A stretch of 64,000 nucleotides of DNA from Haliscomenobacter sp040401995 (lineage in GTDB: Bacteria > Bacteroidota > Bacteroidia > Chitinophagales > Saprospiraceae): contig JBBANM010000030.1 in the NCBI GenBank assembly GCA_040401995.1, forward strand, positions 1-64,000, in the 5' to 3' direction. Positions 51,480 to 60,115 of this stretch are shown piece by piece. Numbering within the stretch: the first letter of the stretch is position 1; each line of letters opens with the position of its first letter. The notes under the pieces were generated by a model. That model made no database searches. It was not told the DNA's origin and saw only the letters and a list, made by a program, of their open reading frames with translations. A program made the translations under genes and the position numbers.

Positions 51480-52584
51480 TTGGAGCGGGATACTTTTAGG
51501 GCTAGCGTTGACCGTATTGGCTCTTCCAGCATGGGCTTTTGGCGAATACACCAAAACCATCAAGAAAGAATTTGATATCAACGCCACAGGTACAACCTAC
51601 TTGATCAACAAATACGGCAAAACAGATGTGAAAATCTGGGACAAAAACCGGGTAAAGATTTCTGTTACCATCGTTGTTAATGCCTCAACAGAAGCTAATG
51701 CTCAAACTGTTTTTGATCGCATAAAAATCAATTTTTCAAATGCTGCAGACTACGCCAAAGCGGAAACCAGTATTGAATCTTCTTCTCGGAGTTGGTTTTC
51801 TAACATGACGAACAATGGCAAATCCGACTACCGCATCAATTATGAGGTATACATGCCGGCCACCTGCAATTTGAACGTCAATCAAAAATATGGCGATCTC
51901 TATGCTGCCGCTATCACTGGGAAAGCCGATGTGGAAGTAAAATATGGCAATTTCAAATTGGAAGAAGTAGGCGATGATTCAAAAATTGTTCTCGCTTATG
52001 GTCACGGAGCTGTTGTAAAAGGCAAGGACTTGAATCTAGACATTAGCTACGGCGAGCTCAATGTTGGTGAAAGCGCCAATATAACCCTCGACTCTCATTA
52101 TTCAACTTTCAACTTGGATAAAATTGGTTCTGTCTCTGGTGATACCAAATACGACAACTTCAACATTGGCAACATGCAAGGGCTAAAATTGGATGGCCAA
52201 TACGATAATTTTAAGATCGGCGAAGCTACTACCGTGGAAATGAATTGTCAGTATACTCAGGTTTCGGTAACTAAGATTTGGAAATCGATTGATTTGGATT
52301 TGAATTATGGCAGCGCCAAAGTACGCTTGGCAAAAAATGTAAGCAGTGCCAGCATCAACGGTAATTATACCGACGTAAGCGTGACAACAGAGCCTGGCGC
52401 CACCATGCAAATGGAAGTCAACTCTAATTATGCCCCTATCCGTTACCCCAGCGAGTTTGAGGCCACTACGGATTCCAAAAAAGGCTCTACTCATTATGTG
52501 AAAGGCTTTATGGGTAAATCATCTGGCGGGGTTGTGTTAAAAGCTACCCTCAATTATGGAGGATTTAAGTTGATAAAAGAATAA
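51463..52584 (+). CDS. Exported beta-helix (DUF4097-like) protein
   Basis: This 373-residue protein has a signal peptide (MKSACNW, hydrophobic stretch, then PAWAF) and a C-terminal repeated region. From about residue 145 on, short segments such as YGDL, YGNF, YGHG, YGEL, YSTF, YDNF, YDNF, YTQV, YGSA, YTDV, YAPI and YGGF occur every 18-22 residues. Each is the turn of a beta-helix rung, which fits the DUF4097 fold. It is probably surface or periplasmic. The ATG at 51463 overlaps the end of the anti-sigma gene, indicating coupling. The longer reading from 51403 lies inside that gene and is rejected. Confidence 0.8.
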   Translation: MKSACNWSGILLGLALTVLALPAWAFGEYTKTIKKEFDINATGTTYLINKYGKTDVKIWDKNRVKISVTIVVNASTEANAQTVFDRIKINFSNAADYAKAETSIESSSRSWFSNMTNNGKSDYRINYEVYMPATCNLNVNQKYGDLYAAAITGKADVEVKYGNFKLEEVGDDSKIVLAYGHGAVVKGKDLNLDISYGELNVGESANITLDSHYSTFNLDKIGSVSGDTKYDNFNIGNMQGLKLDGQYDNFKIGEATTVEMNCQYTQVSVTKIWKSIDLDLNYGSAKVRLAKNVSSASINGNYTDVSVTTEPGATMQMEVNSNYAPIRYPSEFEATTDSKKGSTHYVKGFMGKSSGGVVLKATLNYGGFKLIKE

Positions 52585-52633
52585 TGGATTGCTTTTTGGT
52601 TATATTCGTTGCGGATCGTGATTTGTAAAAAAT

Positions 52634-52795
52634 GTAAAAGTTTGGGTCGCTCACATTTCGGCCAAAAAAGGTCAAATTTTAGCCATTCTTCGCCTCTTTT
52701 TTCAGCCGATGCCCTGCATCACCTTCAAAAAGGAGGCTCGACTGCCAAAAATTTGCCTGCTTTTTTGGCTCGAAACCGCTGACCTAAACTTTTAC
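52634..52795. mobile_element. 162-bp imperfect palindromic element (third kind)
   Basis: The arms begin GTAAAAGTTTGGGTC (52634) and end GACCTAAACTTTTAC (52795). Pairing continues imperfectly for most of the length, including GGCCAAAAAAG with a matching C-rich arm, to a tip GATGC-CCT-GCATC at 52708-52720. A 3-bp target duplication could not be found. The size and fold match the 157- and 160-bp elements. It fills most of the gap before the beta-CASP gene. Confidence 0.7.
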
Positions 52796-52822
52796 TAATG
52801 AATATAACCAAAAGCATACCCT

Positions 52823-54226
52823 ATGACCATTAAATTTTGTGGCGCAGCTAGAGAAGTTACGGGCAGTTGTCATTTAATTACGCTCGATAGCGGTTTTACT
52901 ATTCTACTGGATTGTGGTTTGTACCAAGGCCACGATCATGCTTTCGAAGATTTCAATAACAAATGGCTTTTTGACCCTAGCACACTTAATTGTTTGGTGT
53001 TGTCTCATGCCCACATCGACCATACCGGTCGCATTCCTAAATTGGTAAAAGATGGATTTACCGGTAAGATCCACAGTACTCATGCCACGCGTAGCCTTTC
53101 CAATCTCATGTTGCTTGATAGCGCAATGATCCAAGAACGGGAAGCGCAATATCAAAACCACGACAAATCTGGCCAAAGTGAAGATGAGCAAAGCGACGCG
53201 CCACTTTATACCACCGAAGATGTAAAAAATACGATCGAACTTTTTTCATCCTATCCTTATAATGAATGGTTTCCCATCCACGAGAACGTGGAGGTACAAT
53301 TTAGAGATGCCGGCCATATTTTGGGTAGCGCCAATGTAACCCTCCGCATTCAAGAAAATGGCGTTACTAAAATGCTTGGATTCACCGGCGATATTGGCCG
53401 CCCCAATCGCCCCATTCTTCGTGATCCACAACCCATGCCTGAGGTAGAGTTCTTGATCAGCGAATCCACTTATGGCGATCGGGAACATCAAAGCGCTCCG
53501 GAAGAGACGGAACACTTTACCAAAATCATTCTGGACACTTGTGTGGAAAGAAAAGGAAAATTATTGATTCCTGCCTTTAGCGTGGGTCGCACCCAGGAAA
53601 TCGTTTTCATACTCGATAAATTGGCATCAGTCGGGAAATTACCCCATATCCCTGTTTACGTAGACAGTCCCCTGGCCGTAAACGCCACCATGATTTTTGG
53701 ATCCCATCCCGAATGTTTTGATGACGACCTATCTTCTTATATCCTTACCGATCCCAATCCTTTTGGTTTTAACGGATTGCATTACATCCAAAAAGTGGAA
53801 GATTCTAAAGCTTTAGCGGAATCACATGTGCCTTGCATCATCATCAGTTCTTCGGGTATGATCAATGCCGGTAGAATCAAACACCATGTTTTTAACGAGA
53901 TCGACAAGCCGAACAATACCCTCTTAATCGTTGGCTATTGCTCTCCTGAAACGCCATGTGGCAGACTACGCGAGGGGGCAGATCACATCAAATTATTTGG
54001 CCAAACCAAACAGGTACGCGCCAAAATCGAGACCATGGACTCTTTTTCTGCGCACGGCGACCGAAAGGAAATGCTGGCTTTTTTGCAGAATCAAAAAAAC
54101 AGCGCCAAAAGGATTTTTCTCGTTCACGGAGATTACAAAGTTCAGCAGTCCTATGCTGATCTGCTTCTAAAAGATGGTTTTGCACAGGTTGATATTCCCA
54201 CCTTGGGAGAAGAGGTTAAATTGTAA
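52823..54226 (+). CDS. Metallo-beta-lactamase fold beta-CASP nuclease
   Basis: This 467-residue cytosolic protein belongs to the CPSF73/Int11-like beta-CASP group of RNA-cleaving enzymes. The zinc motif is SHAHIDHTGRIP, followed by a distal histidine in DAGHILGSAN and an aspartate in GFTGDIGRP. The beta-CASP insert lies between about residues 215 and 400, and SSSGMINAGR and SFSAHGDRKEM complete the zinc-binding set. The C-terminal fragment ends in IFLVHGDYKVQQ. Members act on RNA 3' ends or mRNA decay, but the substrate here is unknown. It is followed 11 bp later by anmK, which suggests an operon. Confidence 0.92.
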   Translation: MTIKFCGAAREVTGSCHLITLDSGFTILLDCGLYQGHDHAFEDFNNKWLFDPSTLNCLVLSHAHIDHTGRIPKLVKDGFTGKIHSTHATRSLSNLMLLDSAMIQEREAQYQNHDKSGQSEDEQSDAPLYTTEDVKNTIELFSSYPYNEWFPIHENVEVQFRDAGHILGSANVTLRIQENGVTKMLGFTGDIGRPNRPILRDPQPMPEVEFLISESTYGDREHQSAPEETEHFTKIILDTCVERKGKLLIPAFSVGRTQEIVFILDKLASVGKLPHIPVYVDSPLAVNATMIFGSHPECFDDDLSSYILTDPNPFGFNGLHYIQKVEDSKALAESHVPCIIISSSGMINAGRIKHHVFNEIDKPNNTLLIVGYCSPETPCGRLREGADHIKLFGQTKQVRAKIETMDSFSAHGDRKEMLAFLQNQKNSAKRIFLVHGDYKVQQSYADLLLKDGFAQVDIPTLGEEVKL

Positions 54227-54237
54227 CCCCGATTGCC

Positions 54238-55434
54238 ATGAATCCATATGTTGAAAAATTGTATCGGCTTGCGGGAAAACCATCACGCAATATTATCGGG
54301 TTGATGTCTGGTACTTCCTTGGATGGACTTGACGTGGCTCTTTGTGAAATTAGGGGATCTGGAAGCGATACTCAGGTTGTGCTTCAGCAATTCACCACTG
54401 TTCCTTTTGATCCTTTCATCAAAGCAGAAATTCGCAAAGTTTTTGCCCAGCGCCACATTGATTTTCAACACCTTTGCTTGCTGCATCCTTTTATTGGCAA
54501 GGTTCACGGCGAATTGATCAATCGATGTTTGGCAAAATGGAATATACCCGCCGAACAAATCGATTTGGTAGCCAGCCACGGCCAGACGGTTTTTCATGCT
54601 CCAAAAATTCAGCACCAAATCGAGGGCTATGAAAATGCCACGTTACAAATTGGCGATGGCGATCATGTAGCTGTAACCACGGGTATTATAACGCTTAGTG
54701 ATTTTCGGATGCGACACATCGCGGCAGGAGGAGAAGGAGCGCCATTGGCGGTTTACGGGGATTATTTCGTTTTTTCCAAACCTGGCGAGGATCGTATTCT
54801 GCTCAATATGGGCGGCATTGCCAACTTTACATTTCTTGCTGGTGATATGGATGCCAGCAAAGTATTCACTTCGGATACTGGCCCTGGAAATACCCTGCTT
54901 GATGCCGTGACGCGCCGTTTTTTTCCTGAAAAAGATTATGATGAAGACGGCAAATTGGCATTTGCTGGCGAGGTTTTACCGCAATTGCTTGCTGCTCTAA
55001 AAGATCAAGAGTTTTTTGCAGTACCATTCCCTAAAACTACTGGACCGGAAGTGTTCAATATCGAATTTTTGCAGCGCGCTCAGGCGATCACGCATACGCA
55101 GGATGCACGCCCGCAAGACCTTCTCCGCACTCTTGTGCAATTAAGTGCTGAAACCATTGCGGCTGGTATACAAGCCACCATAGGCACCAAACCTACTCAA
55201 CTCTTTATGAGCGGCGGCGGCATGCACAATCCAGCATTAGTAACATCCCTGCAAAAATTGTTGCCGCAATGTATTTTTAGAAAGACTGACGAGTTGGGGA
55301 TCCCTGGAGATGCCAAAGAAGCTGTATTATTTGCCATTTTAGCCAATGAAACCGTAGCAGGAGGCACTACATCTTTTGGAAATCGACACAAAGTCCCTTC
55401 CGTATCGATGGGGAAAATATCTTGGCCAGCCTAG
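54238..55434 (+). CDS. anmK: Anhydro-N-acetylmuramic acid kinase
   Basis: This 398-residue kinase phosphorylates 1,6-anhydro-MurNAc, recycled from peptidoglycan turnover, to MurNAc-6-P. It has the N-terminal GLMSGTSLDGLDVALC phosphate loop, SHGQTVFHAP, an ATPase-fold core with LLNMGGIANFTFL and SDTGPGNTLLDAV, and MSGGGMHNPALV near the end. Its length is typical. Eleven bases separate it from the beta-CASP gene. It ends in a bidirectional terminator at 55440, shared with the gene at 55522. Confidence 0.95.
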   Translation: MNPYVEKLYRLAGKPSRNIIGLMSGTSLDGLDVALCEIRGSGSDTQVVLQQFTTVPFDPFIKAEIRKVFAQRHIDFQHLCLLHPFIGKVHGELINRCLAKWNIPAEQIDLVASHGQTVFHAPKIQHQIEGYENATLQIGDGDHVAVTTGIITLSDFRMRHIAAGGEGAPLAVYGDYFVFSKPGEDRILLNMGGIANFTFLAGDMDASKVFTSDTGPGNTLLDAVTRRFFPEKDYDEDGKLAFAGEVLPQLLAALKDQEFFAVPFPKTTGPEVFNIEFLQRAQAITHTQDARPQDLLRTLVQLSAETIAAGIQATIGTKPTQLFMSGGGMHNPALVTSLQKLLPQCIFRKTDELGIPGDAKEAVLFAILANETVAGGTTSFGNRHKVPSVSMGKISWPA

Positions 55435-55439
55435 AATGC

Positions 55440-55494
55440 AAAAAGGATAAACTCAAACGACAATCAGCTTGCCTATTTTGAACTTATCCTTTTT
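55440..55494. terminator. Bidirectional terminator between anmK and the exonuclease-like gene
   Basis: AAAAAGGATAA (55440-55450) pairs perfectly with TTATCCTTTTT (55484-55494), with an inner TCAAA/TTTTGA helix. Confidence 0.9.
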
Positions 55495-55521
55495 ACATCA
55501 ATTATAAAAAGTGCTGATCTT

Positions 55522-56256
55522 CTAATCTTTCTTTTCGCTTTGAATACGGTTAAGTACCAATTGCGCTTTGATCAAAAAATCGGAATGGTGGAACATGTAT
55601 TCGTTGTGAATCATCATCAAGCGTGCTGCATCATAAGCTGCCGATTTAGGAACAATCTGACGGGCAGCGATAGGGTGGAGCCAATATTCTAAGTTGTTGG
55701 AACGCAAATAAGAACGATCCATTTCGAAATTGGTCACTACCGATAACTTGTTCAAGGAGAAAAGGTAATCCGTTTCCTTGTTCATGTCTTTCTGCAAGTC
55801 GATGATGTTGTATCGGTCGAAGTGTGCACCTGAGCGTTCGCAGAGAAAGATATCCCGGCGACCATCAAAAACGACGACATCCCGAAATTTGTACTTTTGA
55901 AAGTTTTTCAGGAGGAAATTTTTGATTGGCATCTTTGAAGATCGCAGCTTGTTGAATTCTTCTTTCAGCTGATCTTCGTTCAACTTAAATTCTTCATCGT
56001 ATGGACGACGACGGTTGGTGCGTAGATTGATTACTTCCTTACCCCGCCCCATGGTGTGGCCCAGCTCATTGACCTTGGAAAAAACGCTAACGATGTCAAC
56101 GTTGGCCTGGTTCTCCCAGCTTTCCAAGAAAATTTTGTTGCTACCCGTTTCAAAGACCAAAAGCGCTATCTCGCTAATTGCGTAGAAATTAGGGTAACCA
56201 CCGTAGATGTTGCCATACTTTAGTTCTAAAAATGCTATACTTCTGTTCACGGTCAA
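55522..56256 (-). CDS. Exonuclease-fold protein with lost catalytic residues
   Basis: This 244-residue protein shows the overall order of DEDD 3'-5' exonucleases (ERI-1/KapD-like): an opening strand (SIAFLELKYGNIYG), EIALLVFE, a middle strand with VVVFDGRRDIFL, and a C-terminal helix with AAYDAARLM. In the opening motif, where active enzymes have D-x-E, this protein reads ELK. The second-motif aspartate (RRDIF) and a third-motif aspartate (YDAARL) remain. It is therefore probably not a normal exonuclease and might be a nucleic-acid-binding or degenerate paralogue. The family call is moderate. A TATCTTTG box (56381-56374) within the tail of the next gene could drive it. Confidence 0.6.
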   Translation of the reverse strand: MTVNRSIAFLELKYGNIYGGYPNFYAISEIALLVFETGSNKIFLESWENQANVDIVSVFSKVNELGHTMGRGKEVINLRTNRRRPYDEEFKLNEDQLKEEFNKLRSSKMPIKNFLLKNFQKYKFRDVVVFDGRRDIFLCERSGAHFDRYNIIDLQKDMNKETDYLFSLNKLSVVTNFEMDRSYLRSNNLEYWLHPIAARQIVPKSAAYDAARLMMIHNEYMFHHSDFLIKAQLVLNRIQSEKKD

Positions 56257-56373
56257 AATAGGTTAATTGGTCTAGTAATGTTTAATCCCTTTGTTTTGTT
56301 TCCTCTGTCGGCTAAAAATAGCTTTTCTCGTGGTAATTTCAACGAAAATACAACAATAACTCATTTTGGAATG

Positions 56374-56381
56374 CAAAGATA
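56374..56381 (-). promoter_or_regulatory. Possible -7 box for the exonuclease-fold gene
   Basis: TATCTTTG on the minus strand lies 118 bp before the ATG at 56256, just past the end of the aminopeptidase gene. A -33 element is not visible. Confidence 0.4.
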
Positions 56382-56390
56382 GCATTGCCG

Positions 56391-57488
56391 TTAAATTAAA
56401 AAGTGCCCATTCTCATATATTTTTACCCCATCGGTAAATATTTGACCGCCATTTTTCATGTTGGTGATCATATCCCAATGTACCGCCGACTCATTTTTGC
56501 CTCCGGTTTGCAAATACGATTGCCCAATGGCCAAGTGCACTGTACCGCCAATTTTTTCATCAAATAAAATGTTTCGAGTCATTTGATTGATGTCGTAATT
56601 GGTACCGATGGCCGCTTCTCCAAATCTGCGCGTTCCTTCAATGGCAAATACTTGATCTAGGATTTCTTTGCCTCTTTTGGCTTCCCACTTCTCAATATAG
56701 CCATTTTTCACCCATAAAGTAGCTTCTTCTACCTCATGGCCATGATACAAAGCGGGAAAAGAAAAACGCACTACTCCATTGACTGAGTCCTCTACAGGCG
56801 AGGTATAAACTTCACCGGAAGGCATGTTGGTTTGGCCATCAGAGTTGATCCAGGTACGGCCTTGGGTAGAAAAAGTAAGGTCAATTCCATCACCCAAATA
56901 TCTTACTTCTTGGCACTGATTTAAGTGCTTCACAATATGTTCTTGCGATTTGCGCACCTTAATCCAGCTTTCTATGGGGTCGGCATCATAAAGTTTACAG
57001 GCGCCAAAAACAAATTTTTCATATTCCTCCAGCGACATACCAGCCTCCTGCGCGCTCGCAAGGGTAGGAAACTGGCACAAATTGCGCTTTAACTCGCGGG
57101 TAGCGGTGCGTTGGAAATAGAGGGCGGATAATTTTTTATGCGCAGCTTGAGTGATGCGCGATTTAGCGCTGTCGACCCCGGAGTCGTCTTTGAGGTTGTA
57201 GGGTGCGCGGATGTACAAATAGGCATTGTACGTCTCCATAGCCGTCTTGTAAAGCGGCGAGATGTGCTCCAATTGTGCGCCACTTGACTCTTGGAAAAAA
57301 ATACGGTTCTGCTCCCGAAAATCCAATTCAACATCCACCAATGCTCCAGCACGCAAAGCACTGCGGTAAACTTCACGCACCAAGGGCTCGGCTAGCAAAG
57401 TAGATCGGATAAAGAGTTTTTCGCCAGGCCGAAGTTCCATGCAATAATGGGTCAAAAGAGCGGCGTATTTTTCAAGTATTGTGTTCAT
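56391..57488 (-). CDS. M29 family aminopeptidase
   Basis: This 365-residue cytosolic metallopeptidase fits the thermophilic aminopeptidase (M29/AmpS) family. It opens with LEKYAALLTHYCMELRPGEKLFIRS, and near the C terminus carries AAIGTNYDINQ and SAVHWDMITNMKNGG, the H-x-D metal site. Between lie ADPIESWIKVRKSQEHIV and GEVYTSPVEDSVNGVVRFS, both characteristic. It trims N-terminal residues from peptides using two metal ions. The start at 57488 is the only long one. It is 28 bp downstream of hflX, so the two may be cotranscribed. Confidence 0.92.
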   Translation of the reverse strand: MNTILEKYAALLTHYCMELRPGEKLFIRSTLLAEPLVREVYRSALRAGALVDVELDFREQNRIFFQESSGAQLEHISPLYKTAMETYNAYLYIRAPYNLKDDSGVDSAKSRITQAAHKKLSALYFQRTATRELKRNLCQFPTLASAQEAGMSLEEYEKFVFGACKLYDADPIESWIKVRKSQEHIVKHLNQCQEVRYLGDGIDLTFSTQGRTWINSDGQTNMPSGEVYTSPVEDSVNGVVRFSFPALYHGHEVEEATLWVKNGYIEKWEAKRGKEILDQVFAIEGTRRFGEAAIGTNYDINQMTRNILFDEKIGGTVHLAIGQSYLQTGGKNESAVHWDMITNMKNGGQIFTDGVKIYENGHFLI

Positions 57489-57516
57489 TTTTGGGCCGAT
57501 TAAATCTCAAAATGTA

Positions 57517-58731
57517 TTACCAGTGCTGCGACTGATAAGGGTAGCGAATATGATATTGTTTTTTGATCAATTGCAAAACCTGACTGCGTAGTTCGTCAAT
57601 ATTTTCCTTGGTAAGCGCCGAAACAAAAATATTATCATGGTCAAAAAGGTGCTTTAGCGTCCCTTGCAACCCTTCCTCAATTTCAAATTTAGCTTCCGGT
57701 TCTAAAAAGGGATCGTAATAGAGCTCACGGTAACGGTCGATCTTGTTAAAAATAAACAGCGTGGGTTTGTCGTAGGCATTTAGTTCCTGCAATGTGCTGT
57801 TAACGGTGCGAATATGGTCTTCATGCTGGGGGTGCGAAATGTCGACCACATGCAATAAAATGTCGCTTTCCCGCACTTCATCCAGTGTAGATTTGAAGCT
57901 CTCGATCAAATGGTGCGGCAATTTGCGGATAAACCCTACGGTATCGGACAGCAAAAACGGAACCCCTTCCCAAGCTACTTTGCGAACGGTAGTATCCAGG
58001 GTGGCAAAAAGTTTGTTTTCTGCAAAAACATCAGATTTGGTCAACAGATTCATCAAAGTGGACTTGCCCACGTTGGTATAACCCACAAACGCCACACGAA
58101 TCAATTCTCCGCGATTTTTGCGTTGCGTGGTATTTTGAAGGTCAATTTTGTCCAATTTTTTCTTCAAAAACGCAATCTTATCGCGAATGATCCGGCGATC
58201 CGTTTCGATTTCTTTTTCACCGGGTCCGCGCATCCCGATACCACCTCGCTGACGCTCCAAGTGCGTCCACAAACCACGCAGGCGGGGCAGTAGGTATTGC
58301 ATTTGCGCCAATTCTACTTGCGTTTTTGCCTGAGCCGTTTGGGCGCGGGTGGCAAAAATATCCAGAATCAAACTACTGCGGTCAATGATCTTGACCTTTA
58401 ATTCTTCTTCCAGGATATTGGTTTGTTTGCCGGTAAGGTCATCGTCAAAAATGACCATACTTACTTTCGGGTGGGTTCTGACGTATTGCTGAATTTCTTC
58501 CAGTTTCCCTTTTCCGATAAAAGTTTTGGAATCAGGTTGCGCCATTTTTTGTACAAACCGCTTGATGCTTTCGGCGCCTGCTGTTTCGGCCAAAAACTCC
58601 AACTCATCGAGATATTCTTCAATCAGCGCTTCCGATTGTCCCTGCTGAATGATACCCACCAGAACCGCTTGTTCGGGTTCTTGTTTTATCCCTGTTTTCT
58701 TCTTCTCTCCTAAATTCCAATCGCTTCCCAT
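57517..58731 (-). CDS. hflX: Ribosome-rescue GTPase HflX
   Basis: This 404-residue GTPase splits stalled or hibernating ribosomes. It has the HflX-specific N-terminal domain (KMAQPDSKTFIGKGKLEEI and VIFDDDLTGKQTNILEE), the middle RLRGLWTHLERQRGGIGMRGPGEKEIE stretch split across the glycine-rich linker, and the G domain. The G1 motif is GYTNVGKSTLMN, G3 is DTVGFI, and G4 is NKID. The ATG at 58731 (MGSDWNLGEKK) is preferred over the one at 58755. Upstream is a 30-bp remnant of the 157-bp element family (58762). Confidence 0.95.
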   Translation of the reverse strand: MGSDWNLGEKKKTGIKQEPEQAVLVGIIQQGQSEALIEEYLDELEFLAETAGAESIKRFVQKMAQPDSKTFIGKGKLEEIQQYVRTHPKVSMVIFDDDLTGKQTNILEEELKVKIIDRSSLILDIFATRAQTAQAKTQVELAQMQYLLPRLRGLWTHLERQRGGIGMRGPGEKEIETDRRIIRDKIAFLKKKLDKIDLQNTTQRKNRGELIRVAFVGYTNVGKSTLMNLLTKSDVFAENKLFATLDTTVRKVAWEGVPFLLSDTVGFIRKLPHHLIESFKSTLDEVRESDILLHVVDISHPQHEDHIRTVNSTLQELNAYDKPTLFIFNKIDRYRELYYDPFLEPEAKFEIEEGLQGTLKHLFDHDNIFVSALTKENIDELRSQVLQLIKKQYHIRYPYQSQHW

Positions 58732-58761
58732 AAATATTTTTTCGCTACACTTCAATCCTTA

Positions 58762-58791
58762 GGAATAGTTAAGCCATAAAGTATCCATTCC
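58762..58791. mobile_element. 30-bp deletion derivative of the 157-bp element
   Basis: The sequence GGAATAGTTAAGCCATAAAG begins a 30-bp unit ending ATTCC, flanked by TTA at 58759-58761 and 58792-58794. It matches the outer part of copy F (GGAACGGTTAAGCAGTAAAG at 40414) joined directly to the other end, with the entire core lost. It lies 27 bp before the hflX start. Confidence 0.75.
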
Positions 58792-58822
58792 TTACACAAT
58801 TAACAAAAACAGTTGACGCAGC

Positions 58823-60115
58823 TTAATGTTGCTCCAACCAGCTGGCGGGATTCAATCTTTGTTTTTCCCGCCACACCTCAAAATGAATTTCGGGTTTTTC
58901 CGCACTCACTCGACCAATTTCTTGACGGGCATTGATGGCTTCCCCCCGTTTTACAAAAACCTCCTGCATATTAGAATACACCGTATAATATTGTCCATGC
59001 TGGATGATAACGATATGTTGATAACCCGGTATAAATTGTGAACCAGCCACTTTGCCATCACAAACGGCCTTCACTTTCCCTAACCCCTGCGTACGGATAT
59101 CAATTCCATTGTTGGTAACTTTAACATCTTTAAACTTGGGATGTTGAAAAGTCCCAAATCCGCGTACCACCTGGCCTTCCAAAGGCCAGGGAAGGCGACC
59201 GCGCTGTCCGGAAAAGGCAACACTTACGCCTGTTTCAGGTTCTAGAGGTTCATTTACCGGGCGGCTAGGAGCAATGTTTTCACTACTTCGTTCCCTAGTT
59301 TTTTCTCTATCTGCTACTACTGGAGTAACCGTTTCTACCGTTCGCGCTTTTTTCTTTTTGGCCGAAATTTCTGTTCGAATCACATTCTCGATAACCGAAT
59401 TGAGTTTATTGTGGGCCGTTTCTTGGGTATTCAACTCGTTGAGCAATTTGCGTTCGTCGGTTTTTAAAGCTTTTAGAGTTTTGTTTTTATCATCGAGTTC
59501 GGTAGTTAAGCCTTTTTTTTTTTGCTCCAAACTGCCCAATAAATTTTCCTTTTCGGCTTTACGAGCATTCAACTGTTTCATTTTTCCCTTTAAAGCAATC
59601 AGGGTTTCGGCAATTAACTTTGCTTGTTTTTTTCGGTAGCGCCCATACTGCCGAATGTATTGCCAGCGGCGCATGGCATCGTTGAGGCTTTTTGCCGAAA
59701 AAAGAAAAACCAAATAGCTTTGGTTCAATTTGTGGCGCAGGGCAACACGAACCATTTGAGCGTACTCCGTTTTGAGCTGTACCACATCATCGTTAAGCGA
59801 TTCAACAACTTCATCCGTTTTTTGAATGCTGGCCTCGGTGAAGTCAATTTCTTGGTGCAGAGTATTGATGAGCTGTTGGCGTCTTTTAACTTGACCTTGC
59901 AGGGTCAAAAAGACACCGAGCATGGCTTCTTTGTTTTTCCTTGTTTCTTGAAGGCGGGAGTTGGTTTGATCAATCTCGTGAATAAGACTGCGCCGTCGAT
60001 CTTCCAAGTCTTTGCGACTTTGGGCAGGAAGCCATGACCCAATACAAAATAGGCCGATCAACAAGATCCAAGCGGGCGGTGTATTATTTCCCTTTTTTAA
60101 ATTTAGCCGGAACAT
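58823..60115 (-). CDS. EnvC-like murein hydrolase activator
   Basis: This 430-residue exported protein has a signal peptide (cleavage near LPAQ), a long coiled coil (about 30-265) and a C-terminal M23/LytM domain (about 305-430). The LytM zinc ligands are missing: the first histidine position reads NNGIDI, the third YSNM instead of a YxHL, and the last EIHFEVW instead of HLHFEV. Inactive LytM domains of this kind, as in EnvC, activate amidases rather than cut the wall. The ATG at 60115 (MFRLNLKKG) is preferred to that at 60139. Its start overlaps the end of the DUF4292 gene by 32 bp, so it is translated in the same operon. Confidence 0.88.
   Translation of the reverse strand: MFRLNLKKGNNTPPAWILLIGLFCIGSWLPAQSRKDLEDRRRSLIHEIDQTNSRLQETRKNKEAMLGVFLTLQGQVKRRQQLINTLHQEIDFTEASIQKTDEVVESLNDDVVQLKTEYAQMVRVALRHKLNQSYLVFLFSAKSLNDAMRRWQYIRQYGRYRKKQAKLIAETLIALKGKMKQLNARKAEKENLLGSLEQKKKGLTTELDDKNKTLKALKTDERKLLNELNTQETAHNKLNSVIENVIRTEISAKKKKARTVETVTPVVADREKTRERSSENIAPSRPVNEPLEPETGVSVAFSGQRGRLPWPLEGQVVRGFGTFQHPKFKDVKVTNNGIDIRTQGLGKVKAVCDGKVAGSQFIPGYQHIVIIQHGQYYTVYSNMQEVFVKRGEAINARQEIGRVSAEKPEIHFEVWREKQRLNPASWLEQH

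Noticed and set aside
52634..52795. A target duplication around the 162-bp palindrome
   Set aside because: The flanks (AAT before, TAA after) do not match at 3 bp or longer, so no duplication is claimed.
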